DNA from: Paralvinella palmiformis
Lineage: Eukaryota > Annelida > Polychaeta > Terebellida > Alvinellidae
Direction: 5' to 3'
Length of the DNA stretch: 64,000 nucleotides
NCBI GenBank assembly: GCA_025642065.1
Contig: JAODUP010000552.1
Span: 62,001 to 126,000 of the forward strand
Both the position numbers and the translations under genes were made by a program. A model generated the notes under the pieces. That model did not search any database, was not told the origin of the DNA, and worked only from the letters and a program-made list of their open reading frames with translations. This document shows, one piece after another, positions 29,001 to 42,200 of this stretch; within the stretch, counting starts at the first letter, position 1; every line of letters begins with the position of its first letter.

Positions 29001-32000
29001 GACTGACTGACTGACTGACACAACAGCGGGTGGTAACGGAATCAACAAACAGCGATGCACCATTACAGCAACGGTTGCTCCCACGACAAAGCCCGGAAAC
29101 GTGCATCCCCCCCCTCCCTCCCCCCCCGGGTCGGTGCTCCGACGGCTCGTAGTAAAACCAACCCTGATGTAGGACAGAGAAATAATTATAGCTGGTAACC
29201 ATTCCGGCCGAAACCTACCAACACCGTATCCCATTAAAATACTTCTTCGTCACTGAAAGGACGCCCTCAAAAATGTCTTCCATCACATCAATTACAAATG
29301 TTTCTGCCCGCTAACGGCCGCGCGAATAATACAAAAGGGGCGCTCTTTCACCCCGAATTAAGCAAGCCATGCAGAAAAGTCATTACTGGCAAATAAATCT
29401 CTTGGCAATTTGTTCTAGGAATCCGTTTCTGGAAGACAGAGATTGACAATTCGAGAGAAGTGGCTTGCGACCGCCCAGGTGATGCGAGATGTTTACACAG
29501 CGCAAGACCTTTCTTGCTTACCTGAAGCCCGGACGAACAACAAGAAAGTATTGCGCACAAGATCGGATGCCGCTTACGACTTAACAGTTATCTAGAACAC
29601 ACACACACACACACACACACATTTCAAGAGACAGCTGTTCATCTGAAAAACAGTAACACAAACTATCAAGATAAGTCTGTATAGTATCCAAAAACTTATC
29701 ACTACATCACCACAATCGGTCAAGTATCGGCTGAAAGTTGTCAACTACGCTCACATAAACCCGAGGGGGGGGGCGGTGAGGACTGGGAATAGCAGCAACG
29801 CCGATCTGGCCATCTTGTCGCAAAAGTTCAAACCCCAGCAGGTAAGCTATTTTAAGGCAAACAACCTACACTACGGAGTACGCGCCATTAATCCGACTGA
29901 TAGGCCGAGTGTAGCCAGTAGAACTTGGTACGGACATAAACAACTAACTCCAGAACCAAAACATCAATTACGGTAGCCACTGGGTGGGAGCATATTATGA
30001 GCCGGGATATCGCAATCGCTAACCCGAAAATGCCACACACACACACACACACACACACACGGGCGCGCACACACACATACACGAGTGTGGCAGGGCTCGC
30101 ACTAACCTCCGGAGCCATAACGGAACCAGAAGAATATTCAATGAACTACTATCTTCTGATGGAAAACATACTGCAACAATACACTTCCATTAATGTCCAT
30201 TACCGGAGTAATACCAGGCGCTTTCGTCGTCCGTACACATGGTCGGTTCTCCCCCTCTGAGTCGGCCTCCGTACTGGAGACAAACTAGGGCCTACACACT
30301 CCAGTGTAAAGACTCCAAGTCTAAATCTGTAACCGGTGAAAGTTGTGTGGTAAATAAACACCCCTTTCAACGTATATAATGATCGCATTCATTCTGTCTA
30401 ACACACACTAACACACACACACACACACTGTGTGTGTTTGTGTGTGTGACCTGTATCCTTTCTATTTCTAGCTGTCATCAGATGACCAGTTGCCAGGAGA
30501 CGCCAACCAACCATCTGATGATGGAGCGGGCTCGCAGCTCGCCAACTGATAGACGGATGAAGTGGCCTCATTGACACGTGTCATACCTCATCCAATACCA
30601 GTCACCGAGGGTCCTCATCTCTGGTTAGGAAAGCACGCCACAAAATAAGCGGATTTATTATTGGAGTAGACACATTTCAGTGGACAATCTAATCTGGCTC
30701 CATCGGATAGATTCTGCAGTTTGGATATCAACAATTCAACCCCCAACAACAGTTACGAAGACCCATCTTAGTTTTTATTCTATGATATTTTCATACAATC
30801 TCTGAACCAGCCTCAAGGTAAGACGTGCGCTTACTTAATTTATCTCAATCAATTAATCGCACACACACACAATAATTTAAGAGATTTAAAGCTAAAGTTA
30901 CTTCACAGATGCATTGAACAAACAAAAAACCGGACAATTATAAAAATGGTGTAAACATACAGTTTGTTAGGTAGTTAAAATATAAAACCACTCCAATGTT
31001 TAGACATTTTTTTTTATTACACGGTGACTTTCACAATCTGCGACTCTGTTCCCAGTGCCTCTACACACACACACACAGAGAGAGACACACACAGCTGGTA
31101 TCATCGTGTCTCCCAGTTTTATCAATCCTTTCTGGCAAACAATCATCACCAGACAATCCCATCCAGGTTTTCTAACCTCTAGCTCCTGTCTTCTGGGCAT
31201 CTGCGAGTGGTCTTATCTTTACAGGGGATGCCTTAACTGTCTCAAGAATTATCATCAACTTAATCTACCCATCAATCCTACCACTCCACTGCCTGCTAAT
31301 AACAGTAGGACGAGCTTCACATTGTTGGTCACATTATCATCCAATCCCAATAGGCTACCCCCTCCCTCCTCGGTATCCTACCCTATACCACCGCCACCAC
31401 CCCCACCCCACCCCAAACAGTCCATTTTAGGAACAAGAAACGACCTCACCGAATTGTTAAATTATTTCACGTCAAACAATACAAGACATTATCTCCACTG
31501 GGGAAACAGTATAACTATACTAACTATAATCATGCCAAACATTCTTTCATGCTACAAAGGCACAACATGAATTAGGCATTAGGAGCCCATTCTGCAAATT
31601 GCGCCGCCTACGTGCCGGGCATGACTTGGCCACCAAAACCCTTTTTAGCCAGGCGCACAATAATTGTTTCTATTACTTAAGCACAAAAGACGTTATATAT
31701 TTTCATCAGTAACTCTACCGGAGAAGGCTTTTGTACGCCGAAAAAACGGTCCCATTAATATACAGGATAACAACAACCCAATATCGTAATCGCCAATAAA
31801 TGGAACTATTTTTACATCATCCCACTAAACAGCTGTTTACTAACAGAACTACTTATTATATCAATAAGATGAAAACAATGAAGTTCACTTGTCTGAAGAC
31901 AAAAACGAGAACAATCTCTCAAAACACTTCCATTTTTAGTCCAGAAACCTTCTAGTGCTGCCACCTCGAGAACGATAAGCGCTACAAGTGTTTCCATCTA

Positions 32001-33739
32001 GCGAGTCATTTTAACACAGTGCTGCCACTCTACAGCTAAGATTGTAAGCTAAGAAAATGAGCCTAGTGGGATGCCTCAATTTCATTAACGTTCCCATCCA
32101 TATGATACGTGAAGCAGTTAGTTCTACAGTTGAGAAATCCAACATCTTAGGGAGTGAAATACAACTTGAACGTGATAAATCAATACTTTAGTACGTAGCA
32201 ACAAGGTTAATCTTTTCCAGACTCATTACTATAATCCATAGGCTTTTTAGCATTCTTCTTAAGAAACTATACGCTGTACTCGTTTCCTGACGCACAATAC
32301 AATCACGTCATAACGAGCTGCAGGCATTAAGCCATTATGATTTCCTAGCAACAAAAGGATATACAAAGCCATTTATGAAGAATACACTTCGCCTATGAGC
32401 CCCAATGTCGCAGATATAGCAGCTAATACTTCTTAAGGTAGAGAGTCAGGATATCCATAATTAAAAATTATCACTGGACAGAAAATCTGTCCTTTCTGTC
32501 AGATAATAAGACAACAGTAATACACCTGTCACAGATTAATAACCTAAGAAAGAAAAATAACAAAATTTACAGAAAATAACTTTACTGAAATGATATAAAT
32601 ATACACAACTCATAAACAAATTTAAAAGAAAATATCGCAAACAATGGCACAACTAATATCATTAATATCAGTACAAAACTTGGATAAAATTCTCAAGCAG
32701 TTAAATAGGTTAGACATGAAATAAGTTGGAAGAATAAAGCGAACATATTCATGTCTGTCTATTACAGACCGCTGATTACTAATGGCCAAAAGAAATGAAA
32801 GAAATTATGTTATTGCTGAAAACATTAATACAAAATTCTTAATCAATTGACTGGTGGATGAAAGGTTAACGACTTAATTTATCTAAACCTATTTATTATA
32901 ATGATAATGATAATAATAATGCTTGATTTTATATAGCACCACAATCAACTGCGTTGTTCTGGGCCCAGGGATGTTTTACATACGGTAGTTGTTTATAAAT
33001 TTTATGTCATTAGGGAAAAACCAATTGGAGAAATTTATTTATTATGAAAGCAACGAAAAAGGGCACAAATATTACTTAGTTGATTTAGATTTATTTAGTT
33101 ATTATTTAGCTGACCTATCGCCAAATATATTCACTAGATGGCAGTGTCGCTTTAAAAAATCACACACGTTTTGAAATTAAACTCCACACAAAACCAAAAT
33201 TACAATACTGATCTACTTAAAAGTCAAAAATCCCCAATCTGATGTTCAGCAACAATGGCCATTCCAGGTCACTGATAAAATGAAAAAAGGTAAATTTTTA
33301 ATTTAAAGTAGATATGCATTTTTATTCATACACGCTCATTCCACTCGTGACCATTCTCATTCACCCACAGTTAAATTTTATGCACCTAGTGATTGTGCGT
33401 TCACACACAAACACATACATACACACACAGAGAGAGAGATAATTATTTCATATCATATTAACAAACATGGATTCATACATAAACACATACATAACAGATA
33501 TTAAATACAGAACAACATTTGTACAAAACATTTATTTCATGTATGATGAGTGCATTATATATAGATATATTACTCATCGCGATGAAAATATATTACATAT
33601 AGATTATACCTTTATGCTGAAAAGTAAACTAGCATACATGCATCAAATATTGAGAAATGCTGACTAATTCAGCACTGTACACATACAGATACACATACAC
33701 ACACTACAAGAAGCCAAGTTATTAAGTGTGAAATGCTTA

Positions 33740-33784
<45 letters not shown>

Positions 33785-35539
33785 CACTACAATTTAAAAT
33801 ATGCTATTATTAAAATCCTTTAAAGAGAAGTTGACACAATTAATACTTGTATTAAAATTAAAATTAAGTTATAAAATATGATGAAACTATGTAATAATGA
33901 ACACACCAACTGTATCAAATGTCACTTTATTACTTAGTATTAAGACTAGTCACTTAATAAAGTTAATAATAAAGTCTATATTTGGTAAATAAGTGACAAA
34001 GGACAGTTGTTGTGTCCTTAATACTTTCTACTTCTAGACTACTATTGCCCCTGCATTTGTCAGGGGGTGTCACCTACTTGGTTCTGCTGCATCATGTGCG
34101 GGGGTCCATGAGGGGGACCTGGGGGGCCCGTCTGAGGGTGAGGGGTTACTGGAGATGGCTGAGAGTTGGCTTGTGAGGGCGAGGGATGACGCAAGTGAGG
34201 GTTCTGTCAAATTGGGTCAGAGGTTAATCAAAATTGAGGTGAAAGTGATATACACTGCTCTCTTTCTCTGAACATCTGTGCGCCTGCTTTTTGTGTGTGT
34301 GTGTGTGTGTGTGTGTTCTAAACATGCACATATAGATTTGTTGTGCGTCAATGTTACCCAATCACCGGTTCTTGTCTCTATCTCTGTTCAGTGTACCTAT
34401 TAGTTATCTTGTACCAGACTAGAAAATACTTAAAAACGTTATGTAATTACATCTGTCTTCTCTAACTATAGGGCAGGATGGGCATCTATCAATAACACCT
34501 ATCAACTGATAAAACAGCACACTCTGGTATTCATGGCATTCACTAGTACAGTGTATGAACAATTACTAATGACTACACCGAATCAGGAGGAATTGCTTAC
34601 TTTATGTCAGTCATCAATAATTTTCCAACAAAAAGGCTGTAACAAACCCAGCTGAGAGAAACATACGCAAAGAAGCGAGCACGAAGCTTGGTGTTCATGC
34701 ACATACAAACACCACACAATCCCAAAGCCCCCTCACCTAGAAGAAACTATAAATGGCCATCACTTCACAACAAAATACGTTTTCTCAACAGTACCCTATT
34801 GCCCACAAACAAAAGGAAAAACCCAAACAAACAAACCTACAGACAATATCGGGGAGTCAGAGAGAAGGGTGTGAAAGGGTAACACATTACACAAATGTGT
34901 GTGTGTATATATATCTATATATATATATACATATAAATATACATAAATATAAAAGATAACATAATGTGCAACATTTTCTACATATTACAAATGTCATAAT
35001 GCAATCACAATATCTTAACAAATGCTCTTATCTAATAGCGGCGTGTAAAATCAAAGTCAGCAGTTTCGGCTACAACAATTCTTTTAGCTCTCGACAAATC
35101 AGACATTTTAGCTACTAACGGGTAAGACCTAACCTTTCGGCTAATAAGAAATCAGACAGCTCATACGGTTATACTCAAAACAGACTGTTGTAACCAATTA
35201 TTACCATCTGACTTGAATTTATCATGCAATGTGTGTGTATGATGGCGGAGACATACTGATGCCTGATCAAGAACAGATAACTAGTTATCCGAAAGACCTT
35301 TTTTTTTGGTATTAAACATTGTCCGAAAGCCAAGATGAGGAATTCTTCTTGATAAAGCATCAGAAACACATACTTATATATAATATACATTACACAGGGA
35401 TACGTACTGTAATAATCATAAACAGGAAATAAGAGGTCGCTTTAATAATATTTTAATATTTTGCTATATACACCTTCACACCAATGCCCTTGACAATGTA
35501 CTAGTACCAGTCGTACACAACCAACAATATAAAACTATT

Positions 35540-35574
<35 letters not shown>

Positions 35575-38500
35575 TACACACACATATATAAATATATATA
35601 TATAGTGTTCTAAACAAAACAAAAACAATCCCAGTTCACCATGTTCACTGACTAGTACATGATGTGAAGGTTGTATAGAGATAATTGATCCCTTAATGCG
35701 ATCTGCTTAACTCTGTGATCTCTTGACACGAGGTAATAAGGATAATAATATATGTAGCATGCACACCAAGATCGTGATAATGAACCAAAACTTATAATAT
35801 AAACATGCACCTATAAGATCTCATCTCCTAGCACTAATGCGACAAAACAGATTGTTTTATTCCGAGCTGTAAATTTTGTTTCCAGGACACTGGTTATTGA
35901 TCACAACCAATTGACTGAGGTGATGGAGGAATCCGGTAAATGACAACAGACTGGATGCTGTATGCAACCAATGAGAGGACAGTTATAGCAGAGAGCTACG
36001 GCAGATGGCCAATCAGAGTGGAGGGGAAAACCGTAAAGATTCGATTAATCCACTGGATCATGCACATCATCACATCATTCCATTCCAAGATAGTGAAGAG
36101 AACTTATAACGAATGCAGATCAAGCAGAAAGGCGATGCTTTTTATTCGAATGGCTACCACAGGGTCACAGACAGACAGACAAAAAGTGAGAGAACACCTT
36201 CCTTATTGTATATTTAATAATATGTCTAAATCAAGTGGTGAACCTCGCCCATTTTAGGATTATTCTACCACCTGACCTGGCCAGGTTAGTCACATTTTAA
36301 ATCATATTTATTAGCCTTTTAATGCAATAGTACTACAAAGAGTAAGTCACTATATGTAGGCTGTGATTTAAATACTGTCTCTTGATTAATCCACAACCAG
36401 ACAAGTCATGTACAGGAAGCTGTTTAATGTCGTCAAAACTTTTATGGATGTAAGTCCCTTTTTCATAGTTGGTAATGTTTAAAAATCATAATGTCATCCT
36501 TCAATCATAATGTTTTCATTTAGGGATCGGTTAAAAAGTTCCGCTTAAGGTTGCACTATAAAATATCATAACGGTAGTTATCAATCATAATGCAACCAAT
36601 GTAATGGAAACAAAACTTGGAATGGAATGATATTGATTTGGCTAGTCTGCTGACCAATAAAACGATATATATAACGAGTGTTACTCTTGTATGTGCAAAT
36701 GTGTTCATTTATTTTGTAATTAGGGGACACGGGGGGGGTCATTTCTTAAATAGTATTGTCATCACAAAGAAAGATTTTTTTTAAATGAGTGGGCTTCCTT
36801 TTGATTAAATTTTAATTCGGAAACTGGAAGGTTTCACATCTCCAACTTGCTCATCCAATAATCCATTCATCATAATGCAATCCTGTAGTATTGAATTGCT
36901 AGACAAATAACAGGTTAGTAATAATGATACGTTATGATTTCAAGCTTTTTATAGTCTACTTACAGGGAAAAAACCATGGGGCATAGGACCACCAGGCATG
37001 GCGCCATCTGGTGGCATCTGACCTAATGGACTTGGTGCAGGTGGATTCTGAAATCACAAATATAACCATTATAAATTAAAATAAACTGGAATATTAGAAC
37101 ATTTCAAACAATTAACAACTTTCAACCATTCCACTAATAAATAAAATGAGATTCATGTGATATTTAAAAGGTAAATTTTTTCAGTACACACAACATAATC
37201 ATATACTATGTAATATTGTGAATACGGCTAGTCTTATATAAAAAATTAATGCATTTCCCCACATATGCTATCACCTATCTATTTTGCCTCATAAACCAAG
37301 AGGATCAAAGTCAGTAAATCAAATAAAAAATAAAAAAATTTCCTTAGATTTGACACACATTTGATGATGATGAACGATTGATGTTTTATGGCCACTTTTG
37401 TGCACATGGTATGCTAAATGGGCCGAGCGACCTCCAAAGGTAATGAAACAACCTTCAGATATGCCCATGCCAGGATTCAAACACAGGTGGTAGTGATATG
37501 TGGTCCAACGTGCTACTGCTAGACCACGGAGGCGCCCATTGGAAACTTTGTAATCAACTACAGAATTTAATATGATAAACGTGCACATATAATATTCCAA
37601 CTTTACTCGTGTGTAAAACAAATACCGTAATATTGAAAAATTACAAAAAAGAAGGAAACCCCCAAATTCTTAGGGTTTGGGTTGTACTTTAAATAGGTAA
37701 GAGTGACTTCTGTATTGACTATTCTCAAACAGTATAACATACTATTCCGTCGCAGGAGATTGATGGGCCAGCTACCTGCACCCACCATACAGAACTCTGT
37801 TTACATTTCAATTCAATTACAAAATTAAGTTCCTAGAAAGATGTACTAGGATGGCATGGGTCAGACTTCATCAATTCTAATGAGGATTTCATGAGGAAAA
37901 CACTATTCATATTTATTCATACATCTGGACTTGATGAATACCAAAAAATGGACAAAACAACTTTAGTGGAATTTTTGTAAGATCAAGCCGTTAATTTATA
38001 AAATATCTCTTCAGTGCAAATGTAGCGTTACCTGTACCATCCCATAATTTTGTACACCATATTCACATTAAGTCTCACTATCATGGTACGGCAATCACTC
38101 AGAGCTATTTGTATATTGAGATGAAAATAGTTTTCACATCCATATCAAATATTAACATTCTACATTATGAAACTGCACATACCATTTATGTATTTTAGGA
38201 ATACAATATCAAAATTACTACATATACTATTTATATAACCCGATATTAAATAATTGAACCCCCATATACACGAATGGTTGTATCTGTAGACTTCAATAAC
38301 TTATCAAATATTTTTATTAACCAAGCTGACACACAAAGGAATGCGAGTTATTATTCAAATTTATTAGATAACTTATTAAGAAATCAAGACTAGCAAATAA
38401 GAAAAATTGCAGCCAAATTTCTATCAGTAATTAAAGAATTGACCCAGAACACAACAGAATCTTAATTACTAAAATGTACTTACAAAATATTTTAATATCC

Positions 38501-39187
38501 CAACTCTACGACTCGTATGATATGTAAATATTTTAGATTATTAATATTGATAATTAGATATATCGCACTAACGATGAAAAACAAATCGTCCTCCATCTCT
38601 CGCACAAAAACCCAATAATTCTAATCACCCCAGAGCACCTGTAATTTTCTACTACTCCAACTGAGCTACATTCACTAAAACAATACAGGAACCATCATAA
38701 GCAGATGCCAAACAATGGTAAGATAGCAATGACTGTAATACTGACACAATACTGTACTTATTGCCACCAAGTCACACACAAATATGCTCACAAGCCCCAC
38801 CAGCACAAATCTTCATAGAAATCAATAAAGTAAATAGGACAACACGGATGGTTTTATATTCAGCTGACAACAGATTCAATAGGCGATAATACATATAACC
38901 ATTGCCTGATCATATACATCTTTACAGTGGACAAATAATAGATTCTGTAACATACACACACCTAATAATTTGTATCCACTAATTATATGTAAAGAAGCAC
39001 AAAACAACCAACTGTATGATGTTGTGTTATTAAAAATAAAGTACAGCTTTATTGAGGCCTCAGACAGTTGTATCTGTGTTATCTTTACGTATAACATTTA
39101 TGTTGTTAATAGTTTGAAAGAAAAAAAATATATATATTAGCTTGCTGCTTTGTAATAACACTCACACATATACACATAGAGAGAGAG

Positions 39188-39227
<40 letters not shown>

Positions 39228-42200
39228 TGGAGAAATGACAGACTGGATACATCTATAAGAACCATAATTGACTGTCTCCTTCAAAAGAAGTTTGTTGTAA
39301 TGATTCAATTATTATTAGTAGCTACACAGCTCACCATCACAGACAACTATACCAAAGCCATCAAAACATTTCTTAGTGGAAATGTTCTAAATGACACCTT
39401 TCTAACAGATCAGCTGAATTAATAAATGCTCAGAGCTCATAGCTGTGTGTGAAGTAGCAACTTCATCATAATGCACCCATGCAGACAGACAACTATCTAA
39501 AGTATGAAATTCCTCTCCAACTTTCATAATTCACCTTTAATTCTATTTTAAAGTAATCTACAACCTTGTGGTGAATATATGTAAACATTCACTATCTAAA
39601 CAGTGAAATTCCTCTTTAATAACGCACCTTTAATAAGTAGCTATCCACTACCGAAAGTAAAAAAACAACTGTCATAATGCCAAAGACAATCTGCTGCTAA
39701 ATTATTGTTATCGTGGTTAAAAACATTAAAACATTTGGTATCTGAAGTCCTAAATTAATCATTAACTTTAACAATTTAACACTGGTTTACATCCCTGTTA
39801 AAAGCTGAAATAATGCTGATGTATCGTCATTGTAAGATGATTTCACTTGACCGAAACTAGCCAACCATCAGAATCACCGTAAACATTACTGTAAGTCTAT
39901 GACCAATCACCGACAATGATGTCACAGTTTAATGATAACGGACAAACAATATTAGGTCACTCCCTAGATCTGGTATCAAGGTATCTCTGCTTAATAGAAG
40001 CCTGTGCTAAATACTAGTTAATTACCATAGAACCACTAACACAGATAGGAGTTATCAGACAAATTAATGCTAACAACAAAGATGATCTGTGCCATCTCCG
40101 CCAGGTAACTTCCAACACTGTACCTGAGCTCTATAAATTTGTACCAGTAATAACTCTATCAATGTAGAACATATTAACTATAAATATGATGATGATTGAT
40201 GTTTTATGGCCACTTTTGTGCACATGGTAGGCTGAATGGACCGAGCAACCTCTAAAGGTAATGAAGCGTAGTCAAAGATGAAACACCCTTCATATATGCC
40301 CACGCCGAGATTCGAACTCAGTTGGTACTGATCTTTGGTCCAACGCGCTACCAACTAGGGTACAACACATTAACTATAAATACAAGAAAAAAGACGAGGA
40401 GCAAGGCGTGGCTCGGAGACAGCGACTACTTTAATCCTGTTACTTCTGTAATATATAATTAGTCGTCAATATATATTATTTCTACCAGCCCATTAACACC
40501 ATTCCACTAAAATGTTAATAACATCTTTATTCGTCTTGTGTGAGCGGTATCGCCGTCATCAGAAGCAACCTACGTAAATAATAAAAAAGGCAAAAAGCTC
40601 CGCTCCTCACAGGCCAGCGTCGGGACAGACAATGTGTATAGAGCCTATAACAAGAGAGTGAACCCAGCTCGTATGTTGTTGTATGTACAACAGGCCAGGA
40701 GGACAGGCTCATCACGGGTAGACTGTGTGGACACAGATAGCTTAGCTGAGCTGGCTGGCTGGTAGAGGCGCTCTCACACACAACACTAGCCAACGAGAAG
40801 AGAGTCCACCCCACTCTGGTCGTATCAGTCTACGTAAAGCGCGCGCGCGCGAGCCCACACACACACACACACACGGACACAGCACATGGTTGCAAGCACG
40901 TGGCCAAACCGACCTAAACACATGAATGAAACAGCTGATGATTGGGGAGCAGTGGGAGTGTGGACTGCTGCCACAAAAGCTGAACATATTGATTTTGTTA
41001 ACCGCTGCAGCCAACTTCTCTGAAGCGTAAAAACAGTTATGGTCGTGGACGGCCCTACAGGACAGCTAAAAGCCGACTGACCAACACCTATAGTCAACAA
41101 AACACCAACCACGTGTCAACCCGGGTCACTGCCAACACCACTTGACCATTAGTAACATAGCACAAAGGTTGGAAAGGGAACTTTTAAAACAAACGAAAAT
41201 ATACCAAACTACGCGGCCAACAGACGTTAGTTAGCTGCTAGCCTACACAGGGGCTTGTGTTTGTGCGCGCGTGAGTGTGTGTGTGTGTGTGTGTTTACAA
41301 CCAAACGCCATCTTCGGCCCCACTACTAACTCGTACACGCGTACCGATTCCAACCTACTGCGCACATGTGCAATTGTTACATTTTCTATCAGGTTATGGA
41401 AAATCGATGACAGCACCCGACTTGTTACTGTCTGTGTGTGTGTGTGGTTAGCCACATACAGTATGCAGGACAACCATAACCAATGCAGCTTGCACGGCTT
41501 TGTCATCTGAGCCGAGTGACATTCTGTTTAACAAGGTCATAACAAAATATTATTGACAAATAGTACAGATTTATTTATATGATACTGTGTGTTTGTTTAT
41601 GCTACTCATCATTTTGACAAATCAGCCACTTTCATAACACACACACACACACACAAAATCATGTACCCAGAAATTCGCACCTACTAGTAATATATGCTTA
41701 AATGGTAAACAACATATGTACATACACATAGTGTATTGTTGCTGTTACAACCATTCTGTTAATCTTGTTGCGAACCCTACTCGTGCATCACACCCACCCC
41801 CCGAAAAGAAAAATAGATTCCCACTGCGCCACACCTGATCGCGGAACACGGTTTACCCACAGTGAATTGTTTATTGTTTTGTCTGGCCACACTGCGAATG
41901 CTAATATTTGCTCTGTGTGCATATTTCTCCAGGTACATATTTCTTTTGGGGGTGCCACTCCACACGTCCACTTTTTGTGCTAAATGTATCGATATATTAG
42001 ATATAGATAACAAAATGGTTCATACACTAGTACTGACGTTTTGTGAGTAGATTACAATATTAGCATATATGGGAACATGAATGCAATACATACATATATG
42101 GGAAAGGGTCACCATTTAAATAGTAGAGCCACAATTAATTTACCTAATAAATCTGCCTTTTATTCTGAACTGAAGCACGTACATTTCTTAAAGCTCCCGT

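Larger units (their letters stand above)
20151..34077 (-). other. SSBP intron, 13927 bp, downstream of the 126-nt exon
   Basis: Contains two full SINE copies (24238-24424 minus, 25618-25800 plus) and numerous AC, GT, TA and homopolymer tracts. It includes a poly-C plus (CA)n at 27477-27518, a 15-G run at 28785-28799 and an inverted (AC)/(GT) block at 30400-30449. By eye it has a CpG-denser stretch at about 23680-25300. Open frames of 140 and 171 codons here are microsatellite-driven or featureless. No gene seen. Confidence 0.8.
34204..36963 (-). other. SSBP intron, 2760 bp, upstream of the 126-nt exon
   Basis: GTAAGT to TTTGACAG. AT-rich, with (TA)n at 35543-35605 and (GT)n at 34292-34316. 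The (GT)n lies about 90 nt upstream of the 126-nt exon's acceptor and appears as (AC)n in the transcript; CA-rich intronic tracts are known splicing enhancers or silencers in other genes. The motif ATCATAATG occurs four times at about 36480-36880. No gene seen. Confidence 0.8.

Noticed and set aside
31055..31570. 171-codon plus-strand open frame
   Set aside because: Starts inside an (AC)n/(AG)n microsatellite and includes a low-complexity proline run from a C-rich tract; no family similarity.
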